Of a DNA stretch of 64,000 nt, positions 27,081 to 35,977 are shown in pieces (positions within the stretch are counted from its first letter, which is position 1; every line of letters begins with the position of its first letter). The translations under genes were made by a program, and so were the position numbers. The DNA is from JBASEY01 sp964404285. GTDB lineage: Bacteria; CSSED10-310. Below the pieces are notes generated by a model. It made no database searches and was not told where the DNA came from. It worked only from the letters and a program-made list of their open reading frames with translations. Location of the stretch: assembly GCA_964404285.1 (NCBI GenBank), contig CAYOJK010000001.1:62001-126000 (forward strand), in the 5' to 3' direction.

Positions 27081-28990
27081 TCCGTTCTGCCCTGATATAT
27101 TCCGCTGAATGACAGGATACGCTCTCGAACCTGGTTCAACTGTTTACGTCTTTCTGCGTTCAATGTTGCTTGAATTGCCATATTTAAAACCCTCAAACAC
27201 TCCATTATAGCATTACCAACACGATTTTCTTTGATCAACTTCAAAAATATTTCTGGCTGGATGAGCAGTTTTTCAGGTGTTTGAGCAAAAGGTTCAACCA
27301 ATGCATATAAATAGTCATCTTGGGGTCTTTCATGTTGAATAACCGGATAATTCAACTCAGGATAAGTCGGTGTTTCAAGTAATCCTTTCAACACAATACG
27401 GTCAAGAGAACCCATTTTGATCCGCCTTGTATAAACGGCAGTTGAAGGATAAGGAATAAGTGATGGTGAATTTGGCAGAATACGAAAAGAATTTGGATAG
27501 GTTGTGCAAAGCGTGTCCAGAAAAAGAAGTTCTTCTATGAACTCAGGCCAATCAGTTTCAGCATCCGTAACAATCCAATAGTGGTATCCAACCAATCCGA
27601 ATCGATCGATGTCCGCACATATCTGTGTGATCGATTCTGAAGACCCTGGCTTTCCCAAACGTTTCAATCGTTTCGACATAAAAGCATCTGTTCCGACCCA
27701 CAATAAAGGTTTGGCATCCACAAAATAATCGCGTTTTTGGATTTGCGTGAAAAATTTTTCTCTTAACGATTCAGAACTCAAAGAATCGATCGATGTTTGA
27801 ATACCCCACAGTCGAAATCCCGTTGACCGGCACATATCCAAAATTCTCAGCGCCCGATCCGGATCCAATAAAATATCATCATCATTAATATTGATTGTAT
27901 AATGATCCGGTTGAATTTGCTTTTTCTTCGCTGAGCTGTCCAGCAATCCATACATCCATGTTAAATGTTTCCGGACAACGTAATCAGGGTAGGTGCGCAT
28001 TTTCTTACCATGAACGTGCGAACAAAAAACACACGATCTTGGGCAACCACGTGATGTCGAATATTCAAAACCGACAGCAGGGTCCGGGTCATTATCCTGA
28101 TCGATCGCCAGTTCAATATCGTCAAAATTATTAATAACCGGCGCCAGTTGAAATTCGCCGGAAACCGCCCAGGTTTCCCCTTGAGTATAAAGCCCTTCCA
28201 TATCAGCCATTTTAATCAGTGTCGTAATACTTGGCTTCGTCAGCTCAGCAAAAAACGTCTCCAGGAATTTCGGGAAAGTTTCTTCTACTTCCCCTCGTAA
28301 AAAAGCATTAGCCTGATCACAATGAGCCGCTACGTAGTCAGGCATAAGCGTGACCATTGGCCCTCCTAACACTATCGGCAAGTCACTGATTTTTCTAATT
28401 CGTTCAATCAATTGAATCGTCTCAAAAATGGTGTCCTCATACACACCAATCCCAACACAATCACAGTTTTTGACAAAATCCAGCGAGTCTGATGCTGCAA
28501 TTACAGGTCTATATCGAACGAGATGTTTAGCCTTTTTTAGCGCTCCCATCACGATTTGTGCCGATGATGGCAAGCCTAAACTATTCCAGCGTCTATCCCC
28601 AGGATTCCGTATATTGATCAGTGTAACAGAAATAGAATGCTTATGCGAAGCTATCGGCGAATATTCTGAAACACGATAGGCAAATAGTAATTCCGGTAAG
28701 TTATCGATATTTAGATGAATGTTTTGACGCGCTTCGGTCATTAAGATTTTTTCTTTTGTCAGGTTTTGCTCAAGCTTTTTAGGATTATCAGATATGATAA
28801 CTGGTGTTTTTGAAGATGTTTGACTGTTTGTTTCAAATATTCCGTTTTTCTTCAAACATCTGAAAAAATGTATGGGAGCGCCTTTTTCGGATAGCCAGGA
28901 AATCGTTTCCGGATTAAAAACTTTTAACACATATTTCCCTGAAGGAAATTTCGATACTTGGTCAATGGTTATATTTGGGTGTAACAACAT
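27077..28990 (-). CDS. B12-binding-domain radical SAM protein
   Basis: A 637-residue radical SAM enzyme. Residues about 110-250 form a cobalamin-binding-like Rossmann region (VTLINIRNPGDRRWNSLGLP, VLGGPMVTLMPDYVA), without an obvious DxHxxG motif. The [4Fe-4S]-binding cysteines lie in TSRGCPRSCVFCSH (CxxxCxxC). The C-terminal third (TDWPEFIEELLFLDTLC, PNSPSLIPYPSTAVYTRR) is family-specific. Residues 1-90 are an extra N-terminal region I do not recognise. It is embedded in an operon with the hexapeptide-repeat and YciO-like genes. The substrate is unknown; lipid, cofactor or RNA modification are all possible. Confidence 0.8.
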   Translation of the reverse strand: MLLHPNITIDQVSKFPSGKYVLKVFNPETISWLSEKGAPIHFFRCLKKNGIFETNSQTSSKTPVIISDNPKKLEQNLTKEKILMTEARQNIHLNIDNLPELLFAYRVSEYSPIASHKHSISVTLINIRNPGDRRWNSLGLPSSAQIVMGALKKAKHLVRYRPVIAASDSLDFVKNCDCVGIGVYEDTIFETIQLIERIRKISDLPIVLGGPMVTLMPDYVAAHCDQANAFLRGEVEETFPKFLETFFAELTKPSITTLIKMADMEGLYTQGETWAVSGEFQLAPVINNFDDIELAIDQDNDPDPAVGFEYSTSRGCPRSCVFCSHVHGKKMRTYPDYVVRKHLTWMYGLLDSSAKKKQIQPDHYTININDDDILLDPDRALRILDMCRSTGFRLWGIQTSIDSLSSESLREKFFTQIQKRDYFVDAKPLLWVGTDAFMSKRLKRLGKPGSSESITQICADIDRFGLVGYHYWIVTDAETDWPEFIEELLFLDTLCTTYPNSFRILPNSPSLIPYPSTAVYTRRIKMGSLDRIVLKGLLETPTYPELNYPVIQHERPQDDYLYALVEPFAQTPEKLLIQPEIFLKLIKENRVGNAIMECLRVLNMAIQATLNAERRKQLNQVRERILSFSGIYQGRTE

Positions 28991-28998
28991 ATTGGTGA

Positions 28999-29811
28999 TT
29001 ACTTTTTGTTATTGGTCAATAGGACAGTGTCCGTATTGACTATTGAGCGCTCAGGATAAAAACCGCCTTTAACAAACACGCATGGATAAATCCAGGTTTC
29101 GCGGCCGATAAGTGAACCAGGGGCAATCACGGAGTTGCATCCTGTTTCGACTCCATCCCCCAATATTGCCCCAAATTTTGCAAGATTTGTCGAAAGCTTT
29201 TCGTTGCCGACGTTCACGTCAATTTCTGGAAATAGTTGTTTTTGTTTCTGTTCCAGCGATCGGAATCGCAAATTGGCTAGCCGGGTGCCGGCGCCTAAGT
29301 TGACATGGCTTCCGATAATACTATCGCCAATATATGCAAAATGACCCGCTTCACTATGATTCATTAAAACAGCTGATTTTACTTCAGAGGAATGGCCAAT
29401 AGTGCAGGAATCACCGACAATCACGCCACCTCGGATATAAGACCCTTGACGTATTTCCGTTTTTCTACCGATGATCAAAGGTGGTTTAATCACCGCACCT
29501 GGTTCAATCGAAGAACCTTTTCCAATCGCAATCTGAACATCTGAAAACACCGTGTCTTTTTCTGCAGAAAAGCCTTTTACGACGAAAATAACAGTCTCAC
29601 TTTGATTGTCTCGAGTAATCCAGGTCTGGCTTTGAAAATTTTCTGATAGAGATTGCGTACTTTTTATACCATCAAAAAACGTTTGACATACTGGGTAAAT
29701 TCTATTTAAACCGGTCCAAACAGGCTGGCGCTTTTGGAACAAGCTGGTTATTAAAGGATTGTTCGGGAGTTCAAAAAAGAATTCAAAATCTATCCGGTAT
29801 GGTTGCGTCAT
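28999..29811 (-). CDS. Left-handed beta-helix (hexapeptide repeat) protein
   Basis: A 270-residue protein whose residues about 90-255 are hexapeptide repeats (IAIGKGSSIEPGAVIKPPLI, YIRGGVIVGDSCTIGHSSEV, VIAPGSLIGRETWIYPCVFV). This matches the C-terminal half of GlmU or sugar-nucleotide acyltransferases. The N-terminal ~80 residues are not a nucleotidyltransferase domain, so it is not GlmU itself. Overlap of one base (TAATG) with the YciO-like gene indicates coupling. A role as sugar or lipid acyltransferase is inferred. Confidence 0.75.
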   Translation of the reverse strand: MTQPYRIDFEFFFELPNNPLITSLFQKRQPVWTGLNRIYPVCQTFFDGIKSTQSLSENFQSQTWITRDNQSETVIFVVKGFSAEKDTVFSDVQIAIGKGSSIEPGAVIKPPLIIGRKTEIRQGSYIRGGVIVGDSCTIGHSSEVKSAVLMNHSEAGHFAYIGDSIIGSHVNLGAGTRLANLRFRSLEQKQKQLFPEIDVNVGNEKLSTNLAKFGAILGDGVETGCNSVIAPGSLIGRETWIYPCVFVKGGFYPERSIVNTDTVLLTNNKK

Positions 29812-30413
29812 TATATTTCTCCTTTTCCCTTTCGAATAACAACCAATTCCGATTGAGTCATGTCCAAAACCGTCGTATGAGCAGGGGTTATAAGCCCACC
29901 ATCGATGATAATGTCCAAATGTATGCCAAAAACGTCACGAATCTGTTTGGGGTCTGCCAGAAACATGCCATCGACTTTTGCCGTCGTCGATATGATCGGA
30001 TTTCCCAACTCACAGATTAACTGATTGCAGATGGCGTTATCCGGAACACGTATTCCAACTGTCGCCCGCTTTGTTCTAAGTATTTTAGGGACTAATCGAG
30101 TTGCGTTAAGCACAAAGGTATAAGGGCCTGGAGTTACTTTTCGCATGTATTTATATGCCCAATTACCCACATTGGCATATTGCGCAAGATTGGACAAATC
30201 TGCACAGAGAAAAGAAAAAGGTTTCTGCCGATCCCGATTTTTTATCTGATGTAATTTATCTACGGAAGCCACTTCGTAAACATTACAGCCTATGCCATAT
30301 GTCGAATCTGTCGGAAACGCTACCAAGCCGCCTGACTTCAATTTTTCAACCACCTGTTTGATACGTCTAGGTTGAGGATTCAAAGGATTTATTTCCAATA
30401 TTTGACAGCTCAT
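29811..30413 (-). CDS. YciO-type member of the Sua5/YciO/YrdC family
   Basis: The 200 residues match the YrdC fold: GGLVAFPTDSTYGIGC, KNRDRQKPFSFLCADLSNLAQYA, TPGPYTFVLNAT, KRATVGIRVPDN and a C-terminal HTTVLDMTQSELVVIRKGKG. The wording follows E. coli YciO rather than TsaC. TsaC and Sua5 make threonylcarbamoyl-AMP for tRNA t6A; the in-cell role of YciO is less clear. It starts the tightly packed operon running to ispE. Confidence 0.88.
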   Translation of the reverse strand: MSCQILEINPLNPQPRRIKQVVEKLKSGGLVAFPTDSTYGIGCNVYEVASVDKLHQIKNRDRQKPFSFLCADLSNLAQYANVGNWAYKYMRKVTPGPYTFVLNATRLVPKILRTKRATVGIRVPDNAICNQLICELGNPIISTTAKVDGMFLADPKQIRDVFGIHLDIIIDGGLITPAHTTVLDMTQSELVVIRKGKGEI

Positions 30414-30425
30414 CTTTGTTGTTTT

Positions 30426-31046
30426 TTATATCCCCAATGAAAAAGAATACCGTGCGGATAATCGTAACGATAACCCTCCTACATCTTTCTCACTAAAATA
30501 ATAACTCAAATCGCCTGATCCAATAATATCAGGATACGATGAATACTCTGATTCAACCAACAGGCTAAATGAATTATTTATCAACCATTCCACTCCTGCC
30601 AGAGCCAAAAACCCTAATCCGCTTTTAGAAGAACCTTCTGTTTCTTTGAAGCTACAATAACCTATGCCAAGCCCCCAATAAGGTGTAACAGGGATTTCGA
30701 GTGGAAGATACCGACATAAATTCAGAGTTATCGGCAATAATTCAAACGTGATCTTCTCACCAGTTTTCTCCCATCCCCCCCTTCCATCCGGCCAAACTCT
30801 TACGCCGTCTCCATCAATACTGTCAACAGCCAAACCCACTTTCCAGTAGTCGGAAAGTTTTAGGGCAATCTCCGCGCCCAGCATTAGTTCGCCATTATTT
30901 GCATAAATGACGTCATAGGTCTTCGACCAATTCGGCAGTAAATAATACCCTGCTCTGGCTGTAATTGAGACCTGAGGATAAGATTGTGCGTCTATATTGT
31001 TGATAGGGAAGATCAATAGAAGAGCTAAAACAATAATCTGTCTCAT
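30426..31046 (-). CDS. Secreted outer-membrane beta-barrel protein
   Basis: A 206-residue protein with a signal peptide (IIVLALLLIFPINNIDA, then QSYP) and alternating amphipathic strands ending in an aromatic-rich C-terminal strand (GGLSLRLSARYSFSLGI), the pattern of small 8-stranded OmpX/OmpW-like barrels. Conserved features include GLGIGYCSF and WLINNSFSLLVESEYS. It is coupled to the subtilase gene by a one-base TAATG overlap, so barrel and protease are probably made together. Confidence 0.75.
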   Translation of the reverse strand: MRQIIVLALLLIFPINNIDAQSYPQVSITARAGYYLLPNWSKTYDVIYANNGELMLGAEIALKLSDYWKVGLAVDSIDGDGVRVWPDGRGGWEKTGEKITFELLPITLNLCRYLPLEIPVTPYWGLGIGYCSFKETEGSSKSGLGFLALAGVEWLINNSFSLLVESEYSSYPDIIGSGDLSYYFSEKDVGGLSLRLSARYSFSLGI

Positions 31047-32473
31047 TAGTTAGCCCCCCATCCATAACCTCGTTTGACGATTGTCGGAATGTCGATCAGT
31101 CCATACCCGTATTTTTCATCGAAACCTTTTGGCCCAAGATCCAAACTGGTCTCTTTGATTGCCTGCAGAAACTCATCAGGCCCCCCGCCCATGCGCGATA
31201 CAAACAAAGCGGCTGCCGCTGAAACATGTGGAGTTGCCATAGATGTGCCTTGATAAAAATAATATCCGAATTTTTGAGGGTTCCCCTTCGCGATAGTTTG
31301 TTGAAGAATCCCATCTGGATAGCCATCTTTGTTTTGGTCCACATTGATATCTCCGCCCGGAGCCACACACGTCAACTCAGGCCCATAATTCGAGTAGTAG
31401 GCATTTTTTTTGTCATAACGAATAGCTCCCACTGCAATACATTGATTAAAAGCAGCTGGGTAAGACACTCCACCGGTATACCAGGTTTCATAAGCGTCAT
31501 TGCCGGATGCCGCCACCAGGATAACGCCTTTGTAATAAGCATACGCAATCGCATCCCGGACGACTTTTCCACCATCGCTGCCAATAGGGAATCCAAGGCT
31601 CATGTTGATGACCTTTGCCCCATTATCAGCAGCCCAACGAATACCCTGCGACAGCGTTCCAGAAGACCCCACCCCTTTTGAATCCAACACCTTAACCGGC
31701 ATCAACGTGCTGCGATAAGCCAAACCGGCAACGCCTATACCGTTGTTAGTCGCTTGAGCAATAGTGCCGGCAACATGCGTTCCATGACCTTCATCGTCAT
31801 TGGCATGACTGGTGTTATCAATAAAATTGTACGGATGCGTAAAGGCAATTCCAACCAGGTCGGGAGCAATGGTGTATGAACCATAATTTTCATAAGCTAT
31901 ACCGCTATCCAAGACTGCGACCACAACTTCACTTTTTCCCCCATTAGTCAATAGCCAGGCGTTTTCTGCACCAACATGCCTGAAATTCCATTGCATGGAA
32001 TAATAGGGGTCATTGGGTATCTTGGACATATAACACAAGTAATCGAATTGAGCGGATTCAACCGAGGGAAGCTGTTGGATATCCGATAAAAACTGCTCAA
32101 CAGTTTTATCCGAGGGAACAGGAATCTGAACATAATCCGGCACAATCATATTGATCAAAGCCGATTGATTTACCCCTGCGCTGACTAATTCATGAACCAA
32201 ACCAATTTGACCGCTCTCCTGTCGGTACTTAACCAATATTCTATCTGCTCGATAAGCCCATTCCCCCTGCTTTCGAACAGTTCTTTCAGAACCCGAAACA
32301 TGAACAGCCAGATCGTATCCGTCAATTATTCCATCTCCATTATAGTCATATTTCGCATTATAGCTGTCATCTCCAATTCGCGACTGAAAAGATCTGTCAA
32401 ACCCGTTTGCCACCATTGGCGGGACAAATAACCAGGCCAAAATTAATGTCAAAATGATCTGTCGCCCTGCCAT
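31046..32473 (-). CDS. Secreted subtilisin-like serine protease (S8) with N-terminal EF-hand-like loop
   Basis: A 475-residue secreted subtilase. After a signal peptide (IILTLILAWLFVPPMVANG), residues 41-60 hold a dockerin/EF-hand-like calcium loop (YDYNGDGIIDGYDLAVHV). A propeptide-like region follows (RADRILVKYRQ), then the S8 catalytic domain with triad Asp189 (VAVLDSGI), His230 (GHGTHVAG) and Ser411 (GTSMATPHV), and oxyanion Asn in AASGND. A second calcium-type loop (DQNKDGYPDG) is near residue 380. There is no transmembrane anchor. Type I dockerins normally bind cohesins and need two loops; one is seen here, so it may simply bind calcium. Confidence 0.92.
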   Translation of the reverse strand: MAGRQIILTLILAWLFVPPMVANGFDRSFQSRIGDDSYNAKYDYNGDGIIDGYDLAVHVSGSERTVRKQGEWAYRADRILVKYRQESGQIGLVHELVSAGVNQSALINMIVPDYVQIPVPSDKTVEQFLSDIQQLPSVESAQFDYLCYMSKIPNDPYYSMQWNFRHVGAENAWLLTNGGKSEVVVAVLDSGIAYENYGSYTIAPDLVGIAFTHPYNFIDNTSHANDDEGHGTHVAGTIAQATNNGIGVAGLAYRSTLMPVKVLDSKGVGSSGTLSQGIRWAADNGAKVINMSLGFPIGSDGGKVVRDAIAYAYYKGVILVAASGNDAYETWYTGGVSYPAAFNQCIAVGAIRYDKKNAYYSNYGPELTCVAPGGDINVDQNKDGYPDGILQQTIAKGNPQKFGYYFYQGTSMATPHVSAAAALFVSRMGGGPDEFLQAIKETSLDLGPKGFDEKYGYGLIDIPTIVKRGYGWGAN

Positions 32474-32548
32474 ATTTATTTCCTTTCAAAGCCAAACCGT
32501 GCTCATTATAAGTCTTGATTTCATTTTTTTTCAATTAAATCGGTGTAA

Positions 32549-32577
32549 TTGTATTTACCCACCTTGCATGGTATAGA
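32549..32577 (+). promoter_or_regulatory. Possible promoter of mazG
   Basis: A -10-like TATAGA at 32572-32577 lies 17 bases after a weak -35-like TTGTAT. It is the only promoter-like pair visible in the 127-base gap between the divergent subtilase and mazG genes. The -35 match is poor. Confidence 0.3.
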
Positions 32578-32600
32578 CAAATTCAGGGGGTTTTATCATT

Positions 32601-33416
32601 ATGAATGAGGAGCAAGCGTCATCTCTCTTCCTTGAACTTTTGAACATTATTCGGACTCTGCGGAGTCCGACCGGTTGTCCTTGGGATCGCAAACAAACAC
32701 ATCAAACTCTGATTCCTTATATGCTGGAAGAAGCCCATGAAGCTGTCGCCGCCATTGAAGAAAACAACATGGCCGCCCTGGCGGAGGAACTCGGTGATGT
32801 TCTGTTGCAGGTCGTATTACATGCCGAAATAGCTTCTGAACGTTTAGAACAAGGTCTGACTGACGGATTTGATATCCAAACAGTATTAAAGGCCATAAAC
32901 TCTAAGTTACGGTATCGCCATCCACATGTTTTCGATGATTTAAAAGTTGAAACCAGCCAAGAAGTTGTTGAAAACTGGACCAAACTCAAATATCTCGAGC
33001 ATAAAAGTGATTCAGATGAATCCATTTTAGATACGGTTTCCACTGCCCTGCCGCAACTCACTGCCGCCTGGAAATACCAGGTTCAAGCGGCTCTTACCGG
33101 TTTTGATTGGGATAACATCGAAGATGTTTTGTATAAAGTTGAAGAGGAATTCCACGAATTAGTGTACGAGATCAAACACGACGAAGGTAAGGAACGGATC
33201 GAAGATGAAGCAGGGGATTTGTTGTTTGCCATCGTAAACCTATGCCGATTTTTGGATGTCAACCCTGAAGACGCTCTGCGTAAGGCGAATAAAAAATTCA
33301 AACATCGGTTTACTCGTATTGAAAAGCGTTTGGGTGGAGCTGAAAAGATGAAGTTGATGAGTGTAGAAGAACTCGATTTGGAATGGGATAACGTCAAGCA
33401 AGAGGAGACTGAGTAG
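32601..33416 (+). CDS. mazG: Nucleoside triphosphate pyrophosphohydrolase MazG
   Basis: House-cleaning all-alpha NTP pyrophosphatase of the full-length two-domain type (271 residues). The N-terminal domain has the signature SPTGCPWDRKQTHQTLIPYMLEEAHEA and the EELGD helix; the C-terminal domain repeats EEEFHELVYEIK and EDEAGDLLFAIVNLCRF. The gene is convergent with the GGDEF gene, with four bases between their stops, and no terminator is visible there. Confidence 0.95.
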   Translation: MNEEQASSLFLELLNIIRTLRSPTGCPWDRKQTHQTLIPYMLEEAHEAVAAIEENNMAALAEELGDVLLQVVLHAEIASERLEQGLTDGFDIQTVLKAINSKLRYRHPHVFDDLKVETSQEVVENWTKLKYLEHKSDSDESILDTVSTALPQLTAAWKYQVQAALTGFDWDNIEDVLYKVEEEFHELVYEIKHDEGKERIEDEAGDLLFAIVNLCRFLDVNPEDALRKANKKFKHRFTRIEKRLGGAEKMKLMSVEELDLEWDNVKQEETE

Positions 33417-33420
33417 GCAG

Positions 33421-35478
33421 TCAGTGGATTTCTACGGGTTCGAGTTCAACCCGATTTCTGCCACGTTCTTTTGCTCGATATAATGCTTCATCAGCAACCG
33501 CAATCAGAGTGGCTGCATCAGCGCCATGCTCTGGAAAACATGAAATTCCGATACTGACGGTTATATTCAATATTTGATCACGTATTTTAATCTTTTGCTG
33601 ATCACTTGCTTTCCTGATTCGTTCCGCAATTTTCACTGCCATTTTTGGTTCACATTGTCTCAGTACAATGGCAAATTCCTCGCCTCCATACCTGGCGACA
33701 ATATCGATTTCCCGAGCGTGTTGTTTCATCACCTTTGCTAGATGTATCAGGACCTGATCACCAGCTTGATGACCAAAAGTATCGTTGAACCTTTTAAAAT
33801 GATCGATATCCAGAAGCAGCAGACAAAATCTCATTGGCTCGCGACGAGAAATAGCAATCAATTCCGACATCCGTTCCTGAAAGCGTCGGTGATTATTCAA
33901 TCCCGTCAAACCATCGGTTTCGGCCAGTTTTTGAATTTTCAGCAGATTTATAACATTTTCCAAGGCAACCCCCAGTTGAGCTGCCAACATCGCAAATGCG
34001 TCCTTATCTATTTGAGTATAATAATTTTTTCTTGTCGAGCCTAAAAATAACATACCTTTTAGATTGTTTTGCATCGGCAAGGCGACAAACATCATGCTGT
34101 TCAGATCAATTCTTGGTTCACCAGCATAAAAAACAGGGATTCGATCATTTCGCATCTCTTCATACGTCGGAATCAGCACATCGTTTTGCGATTGCATGAG
34201 TTTACCGGATAGGGAATCTGATTCAATTTCAGCTCCGATCATCCTGGTCAACGTTTCGCCTTCAGCATGTTCAATTGAGCCTGTTCCTCCTTCGTGCGGA
34301 ACAACAACAGCAACCTCTTCACTTTGTTTGAACATATTACTTATCTGAATCAGTTTTTCGAGACGCGTTTTTAGATCGAGTTTTGTCTGTATCATGTCCC
34401 TGACAGCTTGATAAAACCCTCCCATATATCCGGCATAAAGGTCTTTTCGTAAGAATATCCGGTAGGTCATGATGAGACTGGCTGCCAAGTTTGAAAACAT
34501 CGCTAAGATCTTGTCTTCATTCTCACCAAACGAAATATTGACTTTAGAATCAACGACAAGTAAGCCTTCCACTTTGTCATTGATCAAAATGGGATGGACA
34601 ATACAAGACTGTATTCTCTCCCCCCCAGCATAGTACTCAGGAGTTTGTCGTTCTTTAGGCACCCGATCATATTTCAGCTTTTTTCCATTCTTATAAACAT
34701 GAGACAGAATACCTGGGACAGTTGGATCGATGACTGTGTTAGGTTCGAAAAAGCGAGATCTGGTTTTATATGCTTGAATTTTTAAAGTATTGTCACGCTC
34801 ATCCAAACAGAAAAATATACAGGAATAAAAGGAAACCATCGTATTGATGATTTCAGTGAGTTCCGCTAGAAGCTCGGATAATTTGAATTCGTTTGCTGCT
34901 GATTTAACGAAACGTGTCTCTGTATCTAGATCTGGAATTTCATCCGACAGCAGATTTTTCTCAGCTTGGGACCGAAACTCATCAATTCTTTTCAATGTCC
35001 CATCATATCTGGCCAAGATAGATTCTTTTTCTCTAGATTGAACCCGTGTCAATAACGCTAAAGCTATACAGAAGATTGCCAACCAGACAAACTGATTAAT
35101 GGATATAAAGCCGCCCCAAGCGCTGGATCCTGTCAAGCAAACCAGAATCACTGAAACAGTGACAGCTTCTTGGAAACGAAGACTAAAAAAAGCGAACAAT
35201 ACTGTTACATAAAGCAGAGGAAATATGTCAACAGCTTGTAATGCATAGATTTGCCAGATGGTGCCTATCGCCAGAGGGAAAACCCATTGAAAACGGAACT
35301 CGTCGGCTTGGCCTCCTAGGACTAGTTTGAAGAAGGAGTAAATACAAATCGAGGTGACTACGATAAGCCAAAGGGGATGAAGCGCAAGTGGGTGTCCTAT
35401 TATAAAAGAAACACACAATACAATAACGGCAAATCCTGGGATAATGTGTTCAATTGAATGAATAGCGCCAGATTTCAA
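33421..35478 (-). CDS. Membrane-bound GAF-GGDEF diguanylate cyclase
   Basis: A 685-residue cyclic-di-GMP synthase. The N-terminal ~145 residues hold about six hydrophobic helices (VIVLCVSFIIGHPLALHPLW and following). Residues about 195-345 form a GAF-like sensor (SFYSCIFFCLDERDNTLKIQ), residues about 370-510 a second GAF-like domain, and residues 520-680 the GGDEF domain. The active-site motif is GGEEF, with an intact inhibitory I-site (REID) five residues upstream, so it should be active and product-inhibited. The sensed signal is unknown. Confidence 0.92.
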   Translation of the reverse strand: MKSGAIHSIEHIIPGFAVIVLCVSFIIGHPLALHPLWLIVVTSICIYSFFKLVLGGQADEFRFQWVFPLAIGTIWQIYALQAVDIFPLLYVTVLFAFFSLRFQEAVTVSVILVCLTGSSAWGGFISINQFVWLAIFCIALALLTRVQSREKESILARYDGTLKRIDEFRSQAEKNLLSDEIPDLDTETRFVKSAANEFKLSELLAELTEIINTMVSFYSCIFFCLDERDNTLKIQAYKTRSRFFEPNTVIDPTVPGILSHVYKNGKKLKYDRVPKERQTPEYYAGGERIQSCIVHPILINDKVEGLLVVDSKVNISFGENEDKILAMFSNLAASLIMTYRIFLRKDLYAGYMGGFYQAVRDMIQTKLDLKTRLEKLIQISNMFKQSEEVAVVVPHEGGTGSIEHAEGETLTRMIGAEIESDSLSGKLMQSQNDVLIPTYEEMRNDRIPVFYAGEPRIDLNSMMFVALPMQNNLKGMLFLGSTRKNYYTQIDKDAFAMLAAQLGVALENVINLLKIQKLAETDGLTGLNNHRRFQERMSELIAISRREPMRFCLLLLDIDHFKRFNDTFGHQAGDQVLIHLAKVMKQHAREIDIVARYGGEEFAIVLRQCEPKMAVKIAERIRKASDQQKIKIRDQILNITVSIGISCFPEHGADAATLIAVADEALYRAKERGRNRVELEPVEIH

Positions 35479-35494
35479 AGTCTGTTACACTCAA

Positions 35495-35848
35495 TTACCG
35501 TTCATGCTTTTCCTGTTCAGTTTTACAGTGAATACAAAGGCTTGCGACCGGCCTCGCTTCCAACCTTTTTATATCGATATTTTCACCGCATCCCTCACAC
35601 AACCCATATGTTCCATTTTTGATTTTGAGTAGACAGGCATCAATTTTTTGAACCAGTTTCAGCTCCCGATCACGTATTCTCAAAAGAAAATTTCTATCCG
35701 CCTCTTTGTTAGCCAAATCACCATAATCACCTTTGCGAGATAATTCTTCTGATAACGATTCCGATATTGCATCACTGGTTTCATGTAGCAGTGTGTTTTT
35801 CCATTCCAACAGTTTGTTTTCAAAATATTCAAGCTGTTTTTTATCCAT
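35495..35848 (-). CDS. DksA/TraR-family zinc-finger transcription factor
   Basis: A 117-residue protein of DksA type, which binds the RNA polymerase secondary channel and works with ppGpp. It has an N-terminal coiled coil (residues about 1-70) with RKGDYGDLANKEADRNFLLR and a C-terminal zinc finger CEGCGENIDIKRLEARPVAS followed by LCIHC (CxxC-x17-CxxC). The acidic tip residues expected between the helices are only partly matched (GDLANKEAD). It lies 16 bases downstream of the start of the GGDEF gene's leader region and is divergent from the DUF2723 gene. Confidence 0.9.
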   Translation of the reverse strand: MDKKQLEYFENKLLEWKNTLLHETSDAISESLSEELSRKGDYGDLANKEADRNFLLRIRDRELKLVQKIDACLLKIKNGTYGLCEGCGENIDIKRLEARPVASLCIHCKTEQEKHER

Positions 35849-35977
35849 GAAAATACCCTCCGAATTAAATCCGCAGTAATCAAGATGAATGATTCTATTC
35901 AGGTCATCTTAATGTGTCAAGAACCTGAAGGATTAAATTCAATTTCATCCGAAATATAATCATGCTAGACTGCTTTT

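Noticed and set aside
28999..29811. GlmU
   Set aside because: Only the left-handed beta-helix half is present; the N-terminal nucleotidyltransferase signature is absent.
29811..30413. TsaC/Sua5 (t6A synthesis)
   Set aside because: Sequence details follow the YciO branch; assigning t6A function would be over-reach.
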